Shown piece by piece: positions 1 through 11,640 of a stretch of DNA of 64,000 nucleotides. The notes beneath the pieces were generated by a model. It ran no database searches and was not told the DNA's origin. It saw only the letters and a list, made by a program, of their open reading frames with translations. Source of the DNA: Annona cherimola. Taxonomy: Eukaryota; Streptophyta; Magnoliopsida; Magnoliales; Annonaceae. How positions within the stretch are numbered: the stretch's first letter is position 1; the number at the start of each line of letters is the position of its first letter. The translations under genes and the position numbers were made by a program. The stretch is from the NCBI GenBank assembly GCA_030490835.1, contig CM059971.1, positions 54,546,012-54,610,011 of the forward strand. The letters run 5' to 3'.

Positions 1-590
1 AAAGGAAGAACAAGCTTCAAAGTTGCGGTTTGCTTCAACGAAATACGATTTGTTGCTTCTACAGATTCTTTCCACGAGCTGAAACCTGCTACACAAATCA
101 GTAAAGTGTAGATTTCTTCTATTTTCATATTGTTGTTTGTTTTTTGTGCTTGGTTTGAGTTTTGTGGTTCAAACCAAGACATAGCAAGTAGAGTTGTGAT
201 TGGAGTGTAACTCATCACCTACTTGTGTTGATTGTATATGCCCCCTAGTGCTAGAATCTAAAAGAGAGCGGAGGCTCTGGTTATATATGCCCCCAGAGCT
301 AGAATCTAGAAGAGAGCGGAGACTCTAGTTGTATTCGCGGAATACATAGTGGAACCCAAGTCACAAGGGTGTGTGAGCTTGGAAGAGTGGAGTAGGGAAG
401 GGTTGTCCGAACCACTATAAATCTTGTCTATTGCTTTTCATTTTCGCTTTCATTATCTTATTGCTCTCTATCTGTTACACTCAAGGGGATTAAAACTTTA
501 AAGGTGTTAAGTCTTAAATTTACCAAAGAATTTTTAAGAACCCAATTCACCCCTCCCCTCTTGGGTTTTGCCATTAACTCGGGACCAACA
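1..590 (+). repeat. 3' portion of a Sirevirus LTR, truncated by window edge
   Basis: The segment matches the downstream part of the LTRs of element B: the AGTAAAGTGTAG stretch, two copies of the ~50-bp unit around 'CTAGAATCTAGAAGAGAG', the 'TTCGCGGAATACA' stretch, 'GTGGAACCCAAGTCACAAG', and the terminal 'CTCTTGGGTTTTGCCATTA' ending in CCAACA at 590. No PBS follows, so it is a 3' LTR or solo LTR, not a 5' LTR. Its 5' part, with the GTCGAC arrays and TATA box, lies outside the window, so no target duplication can be checked. Confidence 0.85.
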
Positions 591-893
591 CTTTCAATAT
601 CTAAATTATCTAAAATATCATTATTATATGGATAAATGATTCTATAAAGTGTTATTATATTCCAATATACTTGTGAATAGATATAAGTATTTTTCCTAAT
701 TTACACATGAATCCACCTATTTTTTAGCAAATGTAGCTTATGCTCATATTGAATTTGAATGAAATTTGGTCTTATAACTAAACTAACGATGTTAAATATA
801 ATGAATATATTGAATTTTTCATCAAGTATCAAAATTATATAATTTAAAAAAAATTGCATGAAATCATTTCTTTTCTTTGTAACCTGGTTATAT
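591..893. other. AT-rich intergenic DNA, no gene seen
   Basis: This is AT-rich sequence between the LTR end and the foldback element. The one open frame on the minus strand runs into the foldback element and has no recognisable protein similarity. The last nine bases (885-893) are the left target duplication of that element. Confidence 0.5.
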
Positions 894-1273
894 GGACCGC
901 AATCTCCAGCACCAGGTGCACTGAGCTTCAGTGCAGCCGGGTGCATTAAACCCATTTTTTAAATTTTTTTATACAAATGTTAATCTAAGTGTATTTAACA
1001 TGTGTATCAATTTTTACCGTTTTTAGAGTATTTTAGAAATTTATTTTTTATTTTTGAAAATCAGTGGCATTTTAGGTAATTTTAAATTACTAAAATACTA
1101 CTGATTTTCAAAAATCAAAAATAAATATCTAAAATACTATAAAAATAATAAAAATTGATACACGTGTTAAATACACTTAGATTAACACTTGTATAAAAAA
1201 ATTTCAAAAAAAAAATAAAAAAAATGGGTTAATGCACCCAGGTGCACTCAAGTGGTGAAGGAAATCGTGACCC
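894..1273. mobile_element. Foldback MITE with 9-bp target duplication (MULE-like)
   Basis: Two arms are near-perfect inverted copies. The left arm runs from GGACCGCAATCTCC through the GGGTGCATTAAACCCA stretch, and the right arm returns through TGGGTTAATGCACCC to GAAATCGTGACCC. The arms meet around 1070-1110. Flanks are TGGTTATAT (885-893) and TAGTTATAT (1274-1282), a 9-bp duplication with one mismatch. Nine-base duplications and long inverted repeats are typical of Mutator-like non-autonomous elements. No coding capacity is visible. A related single-arm copy lies at 16587-16811. Confidence 0.7.
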
Positions 1274-3442
1274 TAGTTATATGGGCTTACATAGAAGAGT
1301 GCCCGTCATATAACGTATTATCTTATAGTCGCGAATTATTGCGCTAGCTTGATCCACATCAGTGTCAGAGGGAGGCCGCCTTTGATTCAGTTAATAGAAA
1401 GAAGACGAGATTAGAGAGAGTGAAATTATAAATGTGTGCCACATTCATTTTGATTGGTGTTTGGAGAGGGACGGTTGTGATCGGCTTGCTCCTGTGTATG
1501 CAGTTGTTTTGGGATGGATGATATACCGATACCATACCATCTACTTGTATGATGCTCCTCGTTTTATGGGATCGTTTGGTGAGGGTGATTAATTTAATTA
1601 ATTAATCTGATTTTGTGGGGCCCAGTTTGAAATTTGAAGGGTTGGGGGCGTGGGGGTGGGGTGACCGACCAGCCTCTGCTGAGTTGGCTTAATCTAGGCT
1701 GTGTTACAGGCTTACAGCTAACTTGATTTTGAAGCTTGCTAGGAGATGCCTATTTAATATAGTTTACCACCCTTTAAGTCCCACTATTTCTTTCCTTTTT
1801 CTTTTTTCTTGGTCTGTTTTTTTTTTTTAAAGTCCCATTTTTTTAAAAAATATTATAATTCCCACTATTTAACAGTTGAGAATTTGTACATTTTCTCTGG
1901 TGTTCGCAAACACATCGATGCAAAAAGGGTTATGTAATAAAAGAGTGCAATGAATAATAATAGTAGTAATAGTAATAATAATAAATAAATGATAACACTG
2001 ATGGTGATCATAATAAAATGTCAAGACTTTATGAACGAAAAAATTAATTGAAAATATAGATCAAGGTTTTTCATACGCACCTACAAGGTTTACCCAATAA
2101 CGTACAGGAGAAATTAAAAGAAACCAGTACTTTATAAAATATAAAATATAAAATATAAAAATACCCTTAAAACGTCAGAAATTTTTTTTTTATGAACACT
2201 CCTCACATTAAGTAGATTATTTGTAAAAATAAAATTTTTAAAATCAATGAAAATCATGGGTTGGCTCTTTTTTCTCTCTATACTTATCAGATAATTACTT
2301 AAGTAAGAAAATGGTTTAAGTAATTGACATTCTTGACATAAAATTAAATTGATTTTTGAATATAATTGTTATTATTTTAGTCTATATGCCATCACTCTTT
2401 TCTACAACTTCATAATAAGAGTCCTTAGTCTTGTTTCATGATAATTTATACAATTTTATAAATTGGCAAACTATAGTGTTTTTTCCCTATCTTATAATTT
2501 TATTAAATAAGTTTGTTAGCTAAGTTATGCCTATATTGCACATGGACCTTTACGCCTAATTTAGTATATCATTTGCATCTAATTTTTTTCTTGTTCTCAT
2601 TTTTTAAGTACATCTTGTAATTTAGATGTTTGAATTGTTAAGAATAACTAATCTTTTCATTCCTTCTACAAGATGGTGTACCATTTAATAAATTATAGAA
2701 ATAAGTTTTCCATATTTCTCTAATTCACCATCTTTATTTAAAAAAAAAAACTTTCTTCTTCACTTAAAAGATATTCAACATGTCCTAAATCTTTGTGTTT
2801 TTTTTCTCTTAATTTAATTAACTTATTTTTTCTCATTCTATCAAAAAAAATATTTTTTTCTCATTTTCCAGTTTCTAATATATCACATAAATTGTTTGTG
2901 TTTAGCTTCGCTAGTAAATTTTTTAGTAGTTCTTTATAGTTATAATGTTGTATATTTATAGCATTTTTATTGATTTGCAACTTTTTGAAATTTTCCCATT
3001 CATCATTCATATCCTTTTGAATATTCACATTTCACCACTGAGATTTTCTATGTAAGTATTGGCGATATTTGTATATTCTTAAAACATTTTATCCAACTTT
3101 TTAATGTATCTTTTTTATTCCACATTGATTCTAATTTGGATTCTTGTATGTCTCATTTTCCTTATTATGTTATTCTTTTATTAAAATGTTCTATGCTAGC
3201 ACCCTTCAAACTTTACCACAATCTTTGAGATTATATTATTTTTAAGCTTCGTCATCTTTTGTTGTGTATGTTTATACGCCAATTACTAAAAAACTATGTT
3301 GCATAATTGAACTCTCCCTTGAGATAATCTTGCAATTATTGTAAAGAGACCTATATTTTTTTTATAAGAAATAAATATATTTGGCTATTATTGGTTCCAT
3401 TCATAAAAGTTATCAAATGTTCGTTGCTTTTTAAAATAAAAT
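1274..3442. other. AT-rich intergenic DNA with microsatellites, no gene supported
   Basis: There are no long frames. A trinucleotide-like AATAAT/AGTAGT tract lies at about 1950-1990, and a short ATAAAATATAAA tandem lies at about 2134-2165. Between about 2500 and 3250 the minus strand has Lys/Asn-rich stretches between stops; I could not assign them to a family, and AT-rich sequence produces such stretches by chance. Confidence 0.45.
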
Positions 3443-3566
3443 ACAAGAAAATACCTTTAAAATACTAAAAAAATTATTTTTTTAAAAATACTTCGCACTT
3501 GCAATATATTCATTTAATTTAAGAAATATTTTTAAAAAATTTCGATAGTTTGAAGGTGTTTTCTTA
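3443..3566. repeat. Small imperfect inverted repeat (possible foldback relic)
   Basis: The left arm around 'AAGAAAATACCTTTAAAAT' is mirrored by the right arm around 'GTTTGAAGGTGTTTTCTT', separated by about 60 bp of AT-rich spacer. No clear target duplication was found. It could be an old MITE or chance similarity in AT-rich DNA. Confidence 0.3.
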
Positions 3567-3796
3567 TATTTTTCATTTCATTCTTTATAGGGGTATTTTT
3601 GTCATTTTCAAAAGGATTTTTAATCATGATTTTCAAAAAGTATTTAGAATTCCTTCAATTTTTATTATCTACGGGTGTAAATTTATAAAAGTCATGACAG
3701 GCATGCAATTTCACCAGAACCATATAGAGAATTATGAATCACATGACATTTTTGTTACATTGCCATCTTACTACACGTGAAAATGACACTAAACAG

Positions 3797-5028
3797 TTTC
3801 TGTGAAATTATGTTATTATTTGTTTTTTATTGGTTTTGATGATGACGAAACGATATGGTTTTGTGCTCTTGATTTTAATTTTGTGAAATTATATTTGGTG
3901 CTCTTTGAAAAGTGTGCTATATTTGTGAAATTATCATTTAGAGTTTATGTCACAAATTGTTATAAGAAGAGATTGATAAGATGAGTTTGAATCCATGGAT
4001 AACTTAAAAATAGAATATGCATAGAATAATATTGGGATATGCTCAAATGATAACTTCACTTGAAATAATCATGGAATATGCTCTTCGAGATGTAGTTAAT
4101 CTTGAATTAAAATTGGTTTATTTGTTTATGATGATCTTGAGTGGATTAACATGATTGAAGCAAGACTTTTCATCAAAATTCATATTTTGCAAAAAAAGGA
4201 AGGGTCAACCTTTTGGAACCAAAATCTTGAACTTTTGGTTCTGATTTAATGTTGTCTCACTAGATCCAGCAAAAGGTCGACTTTTTTAGCAAAAAAGATC
4301 AACCTTTGTGAGGTGGTAGAAACACAAATTTTAAGGAATTTTATTATACATGGAAACTTCTTAAGTTATCATCTAGGGCACGTTTCAAATGATCAAGAGG
4401 CTATAAAAGGAGGACATGGGGGAGCTAGAAGTCATCGAAAAATTGAAGAAAAATATCTAAGTCCAAATTTGAGCGATTGTAAAGTAATTCATTGTGAGAT
4501 AGATTTCTGCAAAGGTTTAGAGGTGAAGCTGAAGTTGTAAATTCTTGAAAGTATTGCTGCTTGGCATTCAAAGCTACAAAGTGTTAATCAATTAAAAAGT
4601 TGCTACTCTTGCAGATATTCTAAATCATTTTGCTTTTCATTTAAAGTTTTTTTCTTTGTATTATCTTGGTATTGATGGTGATCAAACCAAGATAAAAGTT
4701 GTAATACCTTGATGTTGATGGTAATCAAACTAAGAGGAAATAAATCAAAGTATTGATTATATCGCGAGCCCACCTAGAGCTTAGTACCAATCAAGAAAAC
4801 AGTTAAACAAACTGTATCACTATAACTTATTTATTAAAGTTGACTAGTGGAACCTAAATCATCGTGCTTGCAGAGTAGAGTAGGATAAGGAGATTCGAAC
4901 CATTATATGTGTTCCTATCTTTATGGTTTGATTTCATTACTATGGTTTACATATTTTGCTTGATTCATATCATTTTACCAAAGTTCTTTGAGTAGCCATC
5001 ACATGGGGCCAATAGTTTCGAGTCAACC
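3797..5028 (+). repeat. Ancient degenerate Sirevirus LTR
   Basis: Order and content follow the intact LTRs of A-C. There is an LTR-start block 'TTGGTTTTGATGATGACGAA', a surviving GTCGAC within 'AAAAGGTCGACTTTT' (~4275), and a TATA box 'CTATAAAAGG' (~4400). The downstream block 'AGTGGAACCTAAATCATC' is followed by 'GAGTAGAGTAGG' and 'CGAACCATTATA', then a terminal 'GCCATCACATGGGGCC' region. The copy is heavily diverged, its middle is only approximately aligned, and its edges are approximate. A hAT-like element lies at its 3' edge. No internal region is attached, so it is probably a solo LTR. Confidence 0.6.
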
Positions 5029-5036
5029 ATCCAAAC

Positions 5037-5876
5037 TAGGGATGTAACTGGAGTCGAGTTGTGCTTGATTTAGATAACTCAAACCCTAATCCTATCCGTT
5101 TAGGTAAAGCCAAACTCTAACCTTGATTTCGATCTTAGTTCAGGTTGAAATTTTTATTACTCTTAAATTAACAGAAGTTGAAATCTACTGATAAAATTTT
5201 TTTTTTCAATATTATTGCATTCACGCCACCTAATTTTAAAATATATTTTTTATTAGAATAACTTATCTATTTATAAGTTACACATGAATATATTTATATG
5301 ACCTATGATATTTTTTATTTTGATGAAAGTTGGTCTTCTAATTAAAAAATAACACTATGTACAATTAATGTAATGAATTTTCCATCAACATTCAACTTAA
5401 GAAAAATAAATAAGATTACAAGATATCAATATCTGAACATGTTTAATAAAAGTGAGACTTATATATCTCATAATTAATTGGTATTTATGCAATAATTTGA
5501 AAGAGTTATTATATTTATAATTATTTACCAATTAAGTTGACATAGATGTTTATATTAAAAAAAGTTTATTAGATGTAATAGATTCAATTGTTTATGGACA
5601 AATATAGATGAAATTTAGGTTTTAGAATAAATATTTTACAGTTTAATTAGATTATGATTATACGAAAAAATATTTATTATAATTATAGTAAAAATACCCA
5701 ATACATAAACTAATATAATTATTTTACAAATTAAACCCTGTATTAGTTTTGGTTTCTCCTTGACAAGGTTGAAACCGGATCTATGAAAAATTATCAAAAA
5801 TAAAATGCAAAGTTAGTTTTGAAAGTAGATTGGGCTGAGTGAGTTTGATCCAATCTGGTATCAAGTTGCACTCCTA
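5037..5876. mobile_element. Non-autonomous hAT-like element
   Basis: The left terminus TAGGGATGTAACT is matched in inverted orientation by the right terminus AGTTGCACTCCTA (11 of 13 positions). Flanks ATCCAAAC (5029-5036) and ATTCAAAC (5877-5884) form an 8-bp target duplication with one mismatch. Eight-base duplications and TAGGGGTGTAA-type termini fit hAT non-autonomous elements. The interior is AT-rich, without a transposase frame. Confidence 0.7.
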
Positions 5877-6029
5877 ATTCAAACTTGATAAAAGCACGAA
5901 GTATGGATATCTATGGCATGATTTTCGAAAAAAAAAACAAATTTTTTGCTTTTTCAAAAATTTTTCTATGAAATTATCAATCTACTAAGGGTGATCATCT
6001 TAGCCACTTAGGCTGGCCAAAAAGCTTTT

Positions 6030-6262
6030 TCTATTTTTTTTATGAACATGTTAAGTTAAGTATATTTAATCTATAAATCAAGTTTTACCATTTGGATATA
6101 ATTATATATTTTTATTTTTAAAAAAGGGACATTGCTAATTTTAGCAGCCAATAAATATCACGATGACCATTTTTAAAAATAATATATATAAATATATTCG
6201 AAATGGTGAAACTCGGTTTATGAATTAAATACACCTAACTTAACATATTTATAAAAAATAAG
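6030..6262. mobile_element. Foldback element, imperfect inverted repeat
   Basis: Left-arm sequence 'CATGTTAAGTTAAGTATATT' followed by a 'TTTTACCATTT' block is mirrored by right-arm 'GAAATGGTGAAACTC' followed by 'TAAATACACCTAACTTAACA'. The arms are about 70 bp each around a spacer of roughly 80 bp. No convincing target duplication was found. Its sequence resembles the arms of the 894-1273 element in the TAAATACACTTAGATTAACA stretch, so it may be a distant relative. Confidence 0.5.
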
Positions 6263-6294
6263 CTTACTTTATCGGGCCTCTTAACCTTCAAACA

Positions 6295-6455
6295 AATTTT
6301 TTACTATTTTTGAAGATGTGTATAAATTTATTTTTGATTTATAATATATGGATATTTTAGTCAGTTTAAATTATTGAAACATGATTAAAATATCCCTGTG
6401 TTTAAAAATCTAAAATAAATGTATAAATATCTTCAAAAATAATAAAACTTAGTTT
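6295..6455. mobile_element. Second foldback relic beside the first
   Basis: The 'TACTATTTTTGAAGATGTG' stretch is mirrored by 'AAATATCTTCAAAAATAAT', with matching inner arms around a centre at about 6375. It sits about 30 bp from the previous foldback, so the two may be pieces of one larger palindromic element. A related but more diverged sequence occurs at 13620-13790. Confidence 0.4.
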
Positions 6456-7317
6456 ATAAATTAAATATACTTAGATCAGAAGTTTTATATAAAAAAAAAA
6501 AATTAGAGGCGACGTGAACTGATCATTTCCCGCATATCTCAGCTAATACCTACTAGTGCTACATTTTTACCCAATTAAATGGCCTTGTAATCCAAGCCGT
6601 CTATCTAGACTGCATTTTTTCATTGCCAAACGTCAAGCGGCACACTTAAATGGATGCAAAGTGCAGTCAGGACAATAATTTAGTCGTTGGATTAATAACA
6701 ACAATAAAATTAATAATCTGTCCACTACAGTAGATGGCCTGAAAACATTATGCAGCAATAGAGTCTAATTAGTAATTTTGGTTAGTGGATGCCACCTCTT
6801 TAGGTCTTCAGATAATAAGTGGTTTCAAATTAATATGCTTCAAAATACATCCATTTTAGTGAACAGACTCAAAAAAGGCAGGTGCGTCTTAAAAAAAAGA
6901 GGCCCAACCCATGGGAAGTGCTTCTCATGGGAAAAAAAAGAAAGCAAGGGCCATGTGGTAATTTTCCATCATGAGTATATTTATTTAAAAATGTGAGTAT
7001 GTTTGGTTTTTTGAAAAATTTTGTATTATATGCATACAAAATCTCAATCTATTCCATTCATTTGATAGATCAATTACTAAAACGTATGTAAACATAATTT
7101 TTCATTATTTGACAATTTTTAAAAATATTAGTGCACAAAAAATAATTTTTTAATAAGATTTCATTATAATTGTAAAGTTGGAAAATATAATTTTTATTAG
7201 GAGTTATGTTATATTATTTAAAGTTAATGTAATTAAGGTACTCTCAAGAATAACAATTTCTTTTATTTTTCTTGATTTTTTGAAAATTTATTAATATTTT
7301 TTATTTTCTAAATATAA
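6456..7317. other. AT-rich intergenic DNA, no gene seen
   Basis: No coding or RNA gene was recognised. At about 6888-6925 there is a block containing CCCAACCCATGGGAAGTGC, which is repeated in inverted orientation at about 12655-12690. The short plus-strand frame at 6778-6996 has no family similarity that I can see. Confidence 0.4.
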
Positions 7318-8575
7318 TAGAATCTAACCGTGTCTAACCGCATCTAATTTTTGAAATTAATAAGTTAGTCCTAATTTAACACTTGTAATGTAATCTTAGG
7401 CCCCTTATAAGGCCGTTTATACCTTAATAATTGAATTTGAAACCCAGATAATACGATTTAATGAAATCACCCTAATCTAACTCATATAACCGTGTCTAAC
7501 CGGTCTAACCGTGTCTAATTTTTTAATTAATAATTTAATCCTAATTTAACACCTATAATATGATCCTAGGGCCCTTATAAGGTTATTTATATCTTAACAA
7601 CCAAATTTGAAACCCAAATAATATAATTTAATGAAATCACCATAATCTAACAGTGTCTAACCGGGTCTAACCGCGTCTAACTGTGTCTAACCGGGTCTAA
7701 CTTGTCTAACTGTGTCTAACCGTATCTAACCGTGTCTAATTTTTGAAATTAATAATTTAATCATAATTTAACACCTGTAATATGATCCTAGGGCCTTTAT
7801 AAGGTCATTTATATCTTAACAACCAAATTTGAAACCCAAATAATACGATTTAACGAAATCACCCTAATCTAACTGTGTCTAACCGCGTCTAACCGTGTCT
7901 AACTATGTCTAACCGTGTTTAACTGTGTCTAACCTCGTCTAACCGTGTCTAACTGTGTCTAACCGTGTCTAACCGTGTCTAATTTTTGAAATTAATAATT
8001 TAATCCTAATTTAACACTTGTAATATGATCCTAGGGCCCTTTTAAGGCCATTTATATCTTAACAACCAAATTTGAAACCCAAATAATATGATTTAACGAA
8101 ATCGCCCTAATCTAACCGCGTCTAACCACTTCTAACCGTGTCTAATCGTGTCTAATTTTTGAAATTAATAATTTAATCATAATTTAACACCTGTAATATG
8201 ATCCTAGGGCCCTTATAAGGCCATTTATATCTTGACACCCAAATTTGAAACCCAAATAATACGATTTAACAAAATCACCCTAATCTAACTGTGTCTAACC
8301 GCGTCTGACCGCGTCTAACCGCGTCTAACTATGTCTTACCGTGTCTAATTTTTGAAATTAATAATTTAATCCTAATTTAACATTTGTAATATGATCCTAG
8401 GGCCCTTATAAGGTCATTTATATCTTAACACCCAAATTTGAAACCCAAATAATACGATTTAACAAAATCACCCTAATCTACTGTGTCTAACCGCGTCTAA
8501 CCGCATCTAACCGTGTCTAACCGTATTTAACCGTATCTAATTTTTGAAATTAATAAGTTAATCATAATTTAACAC
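7318..8575. repeat. Compound satellite: ~10-bp TAACCGTGTC arrays inside a ~165-260 bp higher-order unit
   Basis: Short arrays of TAACCGTGTC-like decamers, with variants such as CCGCGTC and CTGTGTC, alternate with a conserved block. That block contains TTTTTGAAATTAATAATTTA, CCTAATTTAACACCTGTAAT, GATCCTAGGGCCCTTATAAGG, AACCAAATTTGAAACCC and AAATCACCCTAATCTAAC. The GGGCCCTTATAAGG landmark appears about six times (near 7391, 7568, 7792, 8034, 8207 and 8400). The number of decamers differs between units, which explains the variable spacing. No coding potential is visible. Confidence 0.85.
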
Positions 8576-11052
8576 CTATAATATTTTACCTAATTTGTGT
8601 ATTTTGCAAAATATATACTTAAATATTTATTCGAGGACTAAATAATTTTAGAACTAAATAAATATATAAAGTAATAATTAAAAATATTAACTCCACTCGA
8701 TTAAATGAAATAGAAATTTACGTAAAGATATAAAACAGTAAAAAATATTATATATATGACGCTGTAGAACCAAAATTATGATAAATTAGATATAACTATG
8801 ACTTAGATTTAATATGTAAATATATGTTACTTTTTGGGATCTGTTAGATGATCAATTTTGCAAATAACTATATTTAATAAAAAATTTATAATAAAATTTC
8901 TTAAACTTATAAAATAATATTATTACAGTTTATATTACAAATTTTAAGTATTAATATAATAATTGTAATTTATTGTTACTATAATTAATTAATTTAAACT
9001 AAAATACAAATTTATTGACTTCAAGTGAAATCAATGTAAACAAATAATTTAATAAATATTTACATTGAACAAAAAATATATAGAGAAATATATTTTACCT
9101 AATTTGTGTATTTTGCAAAAGATATATAATTAATAATTCATTTCAGAACTACGCAAATGTTTAAATAATTTTAAAACTAAATAAATATATACATTTATAA
9201 TTAAAAATATTAACTAATTTAAATTAAATCAAATTTATTACAAATTTACTAATATACTAATATACTAATTTATAATTTACAGTTTATATTACAAATTTAA
9301 CATACTAATATACTAATTGTGATTTATTGTTACTAGAACTAATAAATTTAAAATAAAAATAAAAATTTATTTACTTCAAGTGAAATCAATGTAAAATTAT
9401 TAGTTTAATAAATATTTACATTGAATTAAAAATTTATAGAAAATCTCCATGTTATAGAACACCTCTAAATAAAGTCCTATCAAATTTAAAGTCCAATGAA
9501 ATTTTTTGATATAAAACTATAACTTAGATTTAAATAAACTAAATATATATGATTTTTGGGATTGATTTAAACTTATGTATTTTGTATATTTGACATTCAT
9601 GTAGTTTATACAAAAAAAATCAATGATTGAATTTTATCTTAAAAATTAATTATAAATTATTATTTTCATTTTAATTGAAATAAATATACAAATATAAATC
9701 CCTTAAGCGAAGTTGATGAAAATAATTATTTTGATTAATTTAGTGCTTTAAATTTGCAAAGATCCATACCGGTCACACATTTCTCCCGTAGAATAAAATA
9801 TAATTTTTTGAATATTTTAATTTGAAAATAAATAATTTTTTATGCTCTCTACCCTCATGCCTAAAATTTTTGATCTATAATCCTGACCGTCCAAGAGATT
9901 TAAACTATAGTTTAGATTTAAATAAACTAAATGAATACATGACTTTTTTGGATTAATTTAATCATCAAGTATTTTTGGATGTTTATTAATTATATGTCCT
10001 AAAATCATAATTTAAACTATCTCAAGACTTAGATTGGTACAAAATATTTAATTTAATTGATTATTTACTTATATGTTCCAAAATTAATAATTAAGTATAA
10101 TAATGAAAACAAATGTTATTTAGAATTAAAATAAAAATTAAATAAATTGATACAATTTTCTCATAAAAAATTTCGTTAAATAATTTGAGGGGTGATTACT
10201 AGGTTATTAAAACAATTGGGGAAGAATTGTAAAATTATTCAAATAGTTCAATTTGAACATTTTTAAAACAAACTATATTAGTTTGTATATAACTTATAGG
10301 ATTCACGTGCAATAACTTATAAGATTCACTTGCAATAACTTATAGGATTATTAGATTTTTGATTTTATAATTTAATAAGTATATTTTATCTTTAAATTTT
10401 TGAAATTTCATAAATATTTTACCTAATATGTGTATTTTGCAAAAGATATATACTTAATAATTTATTTCAGAACTACGCACACCTTTAAATAATTTTAAAA
10501 CTAAATAAATATATAAAGGTATACTTAAAAATATTAACTAATTTAAATTAAATGAAATAGAAATTTTCATAAATATATAAAACTATAATTAAATAGAAAA
10601 TTTACAAAAATTCTAAATATAAATTTTAAAAATATATAAAATTGTAATAATTAAATATGACTTTTAGAAATAAATTTGTAATAAATTATATTTATTTAAA
10701 TTATGTGTGTGTTTGGAAAATGATAAAACTTTTAATGAAAATTTTTTTGACGTAAAACTATAATTTAGATCTAAATAAGCAAAATATATATGATTTTTTG
10801 GAACTAGTTTAATGATTAAGTATTTTTGTATTAGCAAAAAATTATTTAATGAATCCACCTAAATCTAATATCTAAATATAAACTTTTGTATGTTTTTCTA
10901 TTTTTTCACACAAAAATTATGAAGATTGCATTTAATAAAGCGCTTTTTGTGTATTTTTATGAAAAAAAAAATTTTAGTTAAATAAATTGGGGATTATGGA
11001 TTATTAAAATAATTGGGGTAGAATTGCAAAATTATTTGAATAGTTCATTTTA
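8576..11052. repeat. AT-rich array of degenerate dispersed modules
   Basis: A module starting ATTTTACCTAATTTGTGTAT and containing 'AACTAAATAAATATAT' occurs at about 8583, 9092 and 10415. A second module around 'ACTTAGATTTAAATAAACTA' and 'GATTTTTGGGAT' occurs near 8787, 9525, 9903 and 10755. A third, around 'AATTGGGG.AGAATTG.AAAATTATT', occurs near 10205 and 11002, about 796 bp apart. Copies are diverged and in the same orientation, consistent with an old tandem or segmental expansion. No open frame of note was found. Confidence 0.55.
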
Positions 11053-11400
11053 CAAAATGGCTCGCATGTGCACCAAAACAGTGTGTCGCTGGAGTATGAA
11101 CTCCAGTGCTCCACCATCTTCCCTCTCCCGAAGTCCTCCATGGCTGCGCGAACCCATCTTCTCCGACCAGCAATTTTTCCACCCGTTGTTCAAAGAGTCG
11201 GTGTATTTTGCCGTTACAGAAAATTTCCAACCGTCCTTACTCAAATCTAGCACTAGCAGTGGTGTTTTATCTCTACAATCTAGGACAGATGAGTGGGCGG
11301 TAGCGAGCTTGCTGCCGTCAATTTGTGGTGCATGGAAACCAAGGGAACTGCAGAAACAATGCATTTTTATTTAGATTTTTACCGCGCAATTACTGCAATG
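11045..11400. other. GC-richer segment of unknown origin next to the kinase pseudogene
   Basis: Base composition changes abruptly from AT-rich array to about 50% GC at about 11050. Overlapping frames on both strands are open for 60-116 codons, but I recognise no family in any of them. It may be 5' flanking or untranslated sequence of the receptor-kinase pseudogene, or a separate captured fragment. Confidence 0.35.
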
Positions 11401-11640
11401 CCAAAGAAAATCTCGATCTGATGGCTCTCCAAACGCTAATGCCCCCCACCCCACCACCAAAACCCATTTCTTTTTCTTCTCTTGCCTCCCCAGTTTTAAT
11501 ACTCCACCTCTTCTTCTCTCTTCTCACTCTCACTCTCACTCTCACTCCCCTCCTCCTTCTCCTCCTTTAATTCAATGCCGCTCTCCAAAATCGCTCTCTG
11601 ACATTCCCAAAACTGCTCTTATAGCCACCATACCCACCAC

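Noticed and set aside
2500..3250. Lys/Asn-rich minus-strand coding remnant
   Set aside because: Frequent stops, no recognisable family, and composition expected of AT-rich DNA.
7318..8575. Interstitial telomeric repeat
   Set aside because: The unit is TAACCGTGTC-like, not the plant CCCTAAA type, and is embedded in a higher-order block.
11045..11374. Protein-coding exon
   Set aside because: Both strands are open for similar lengths with no known motif; GC-rich composition alone keeps frames open.
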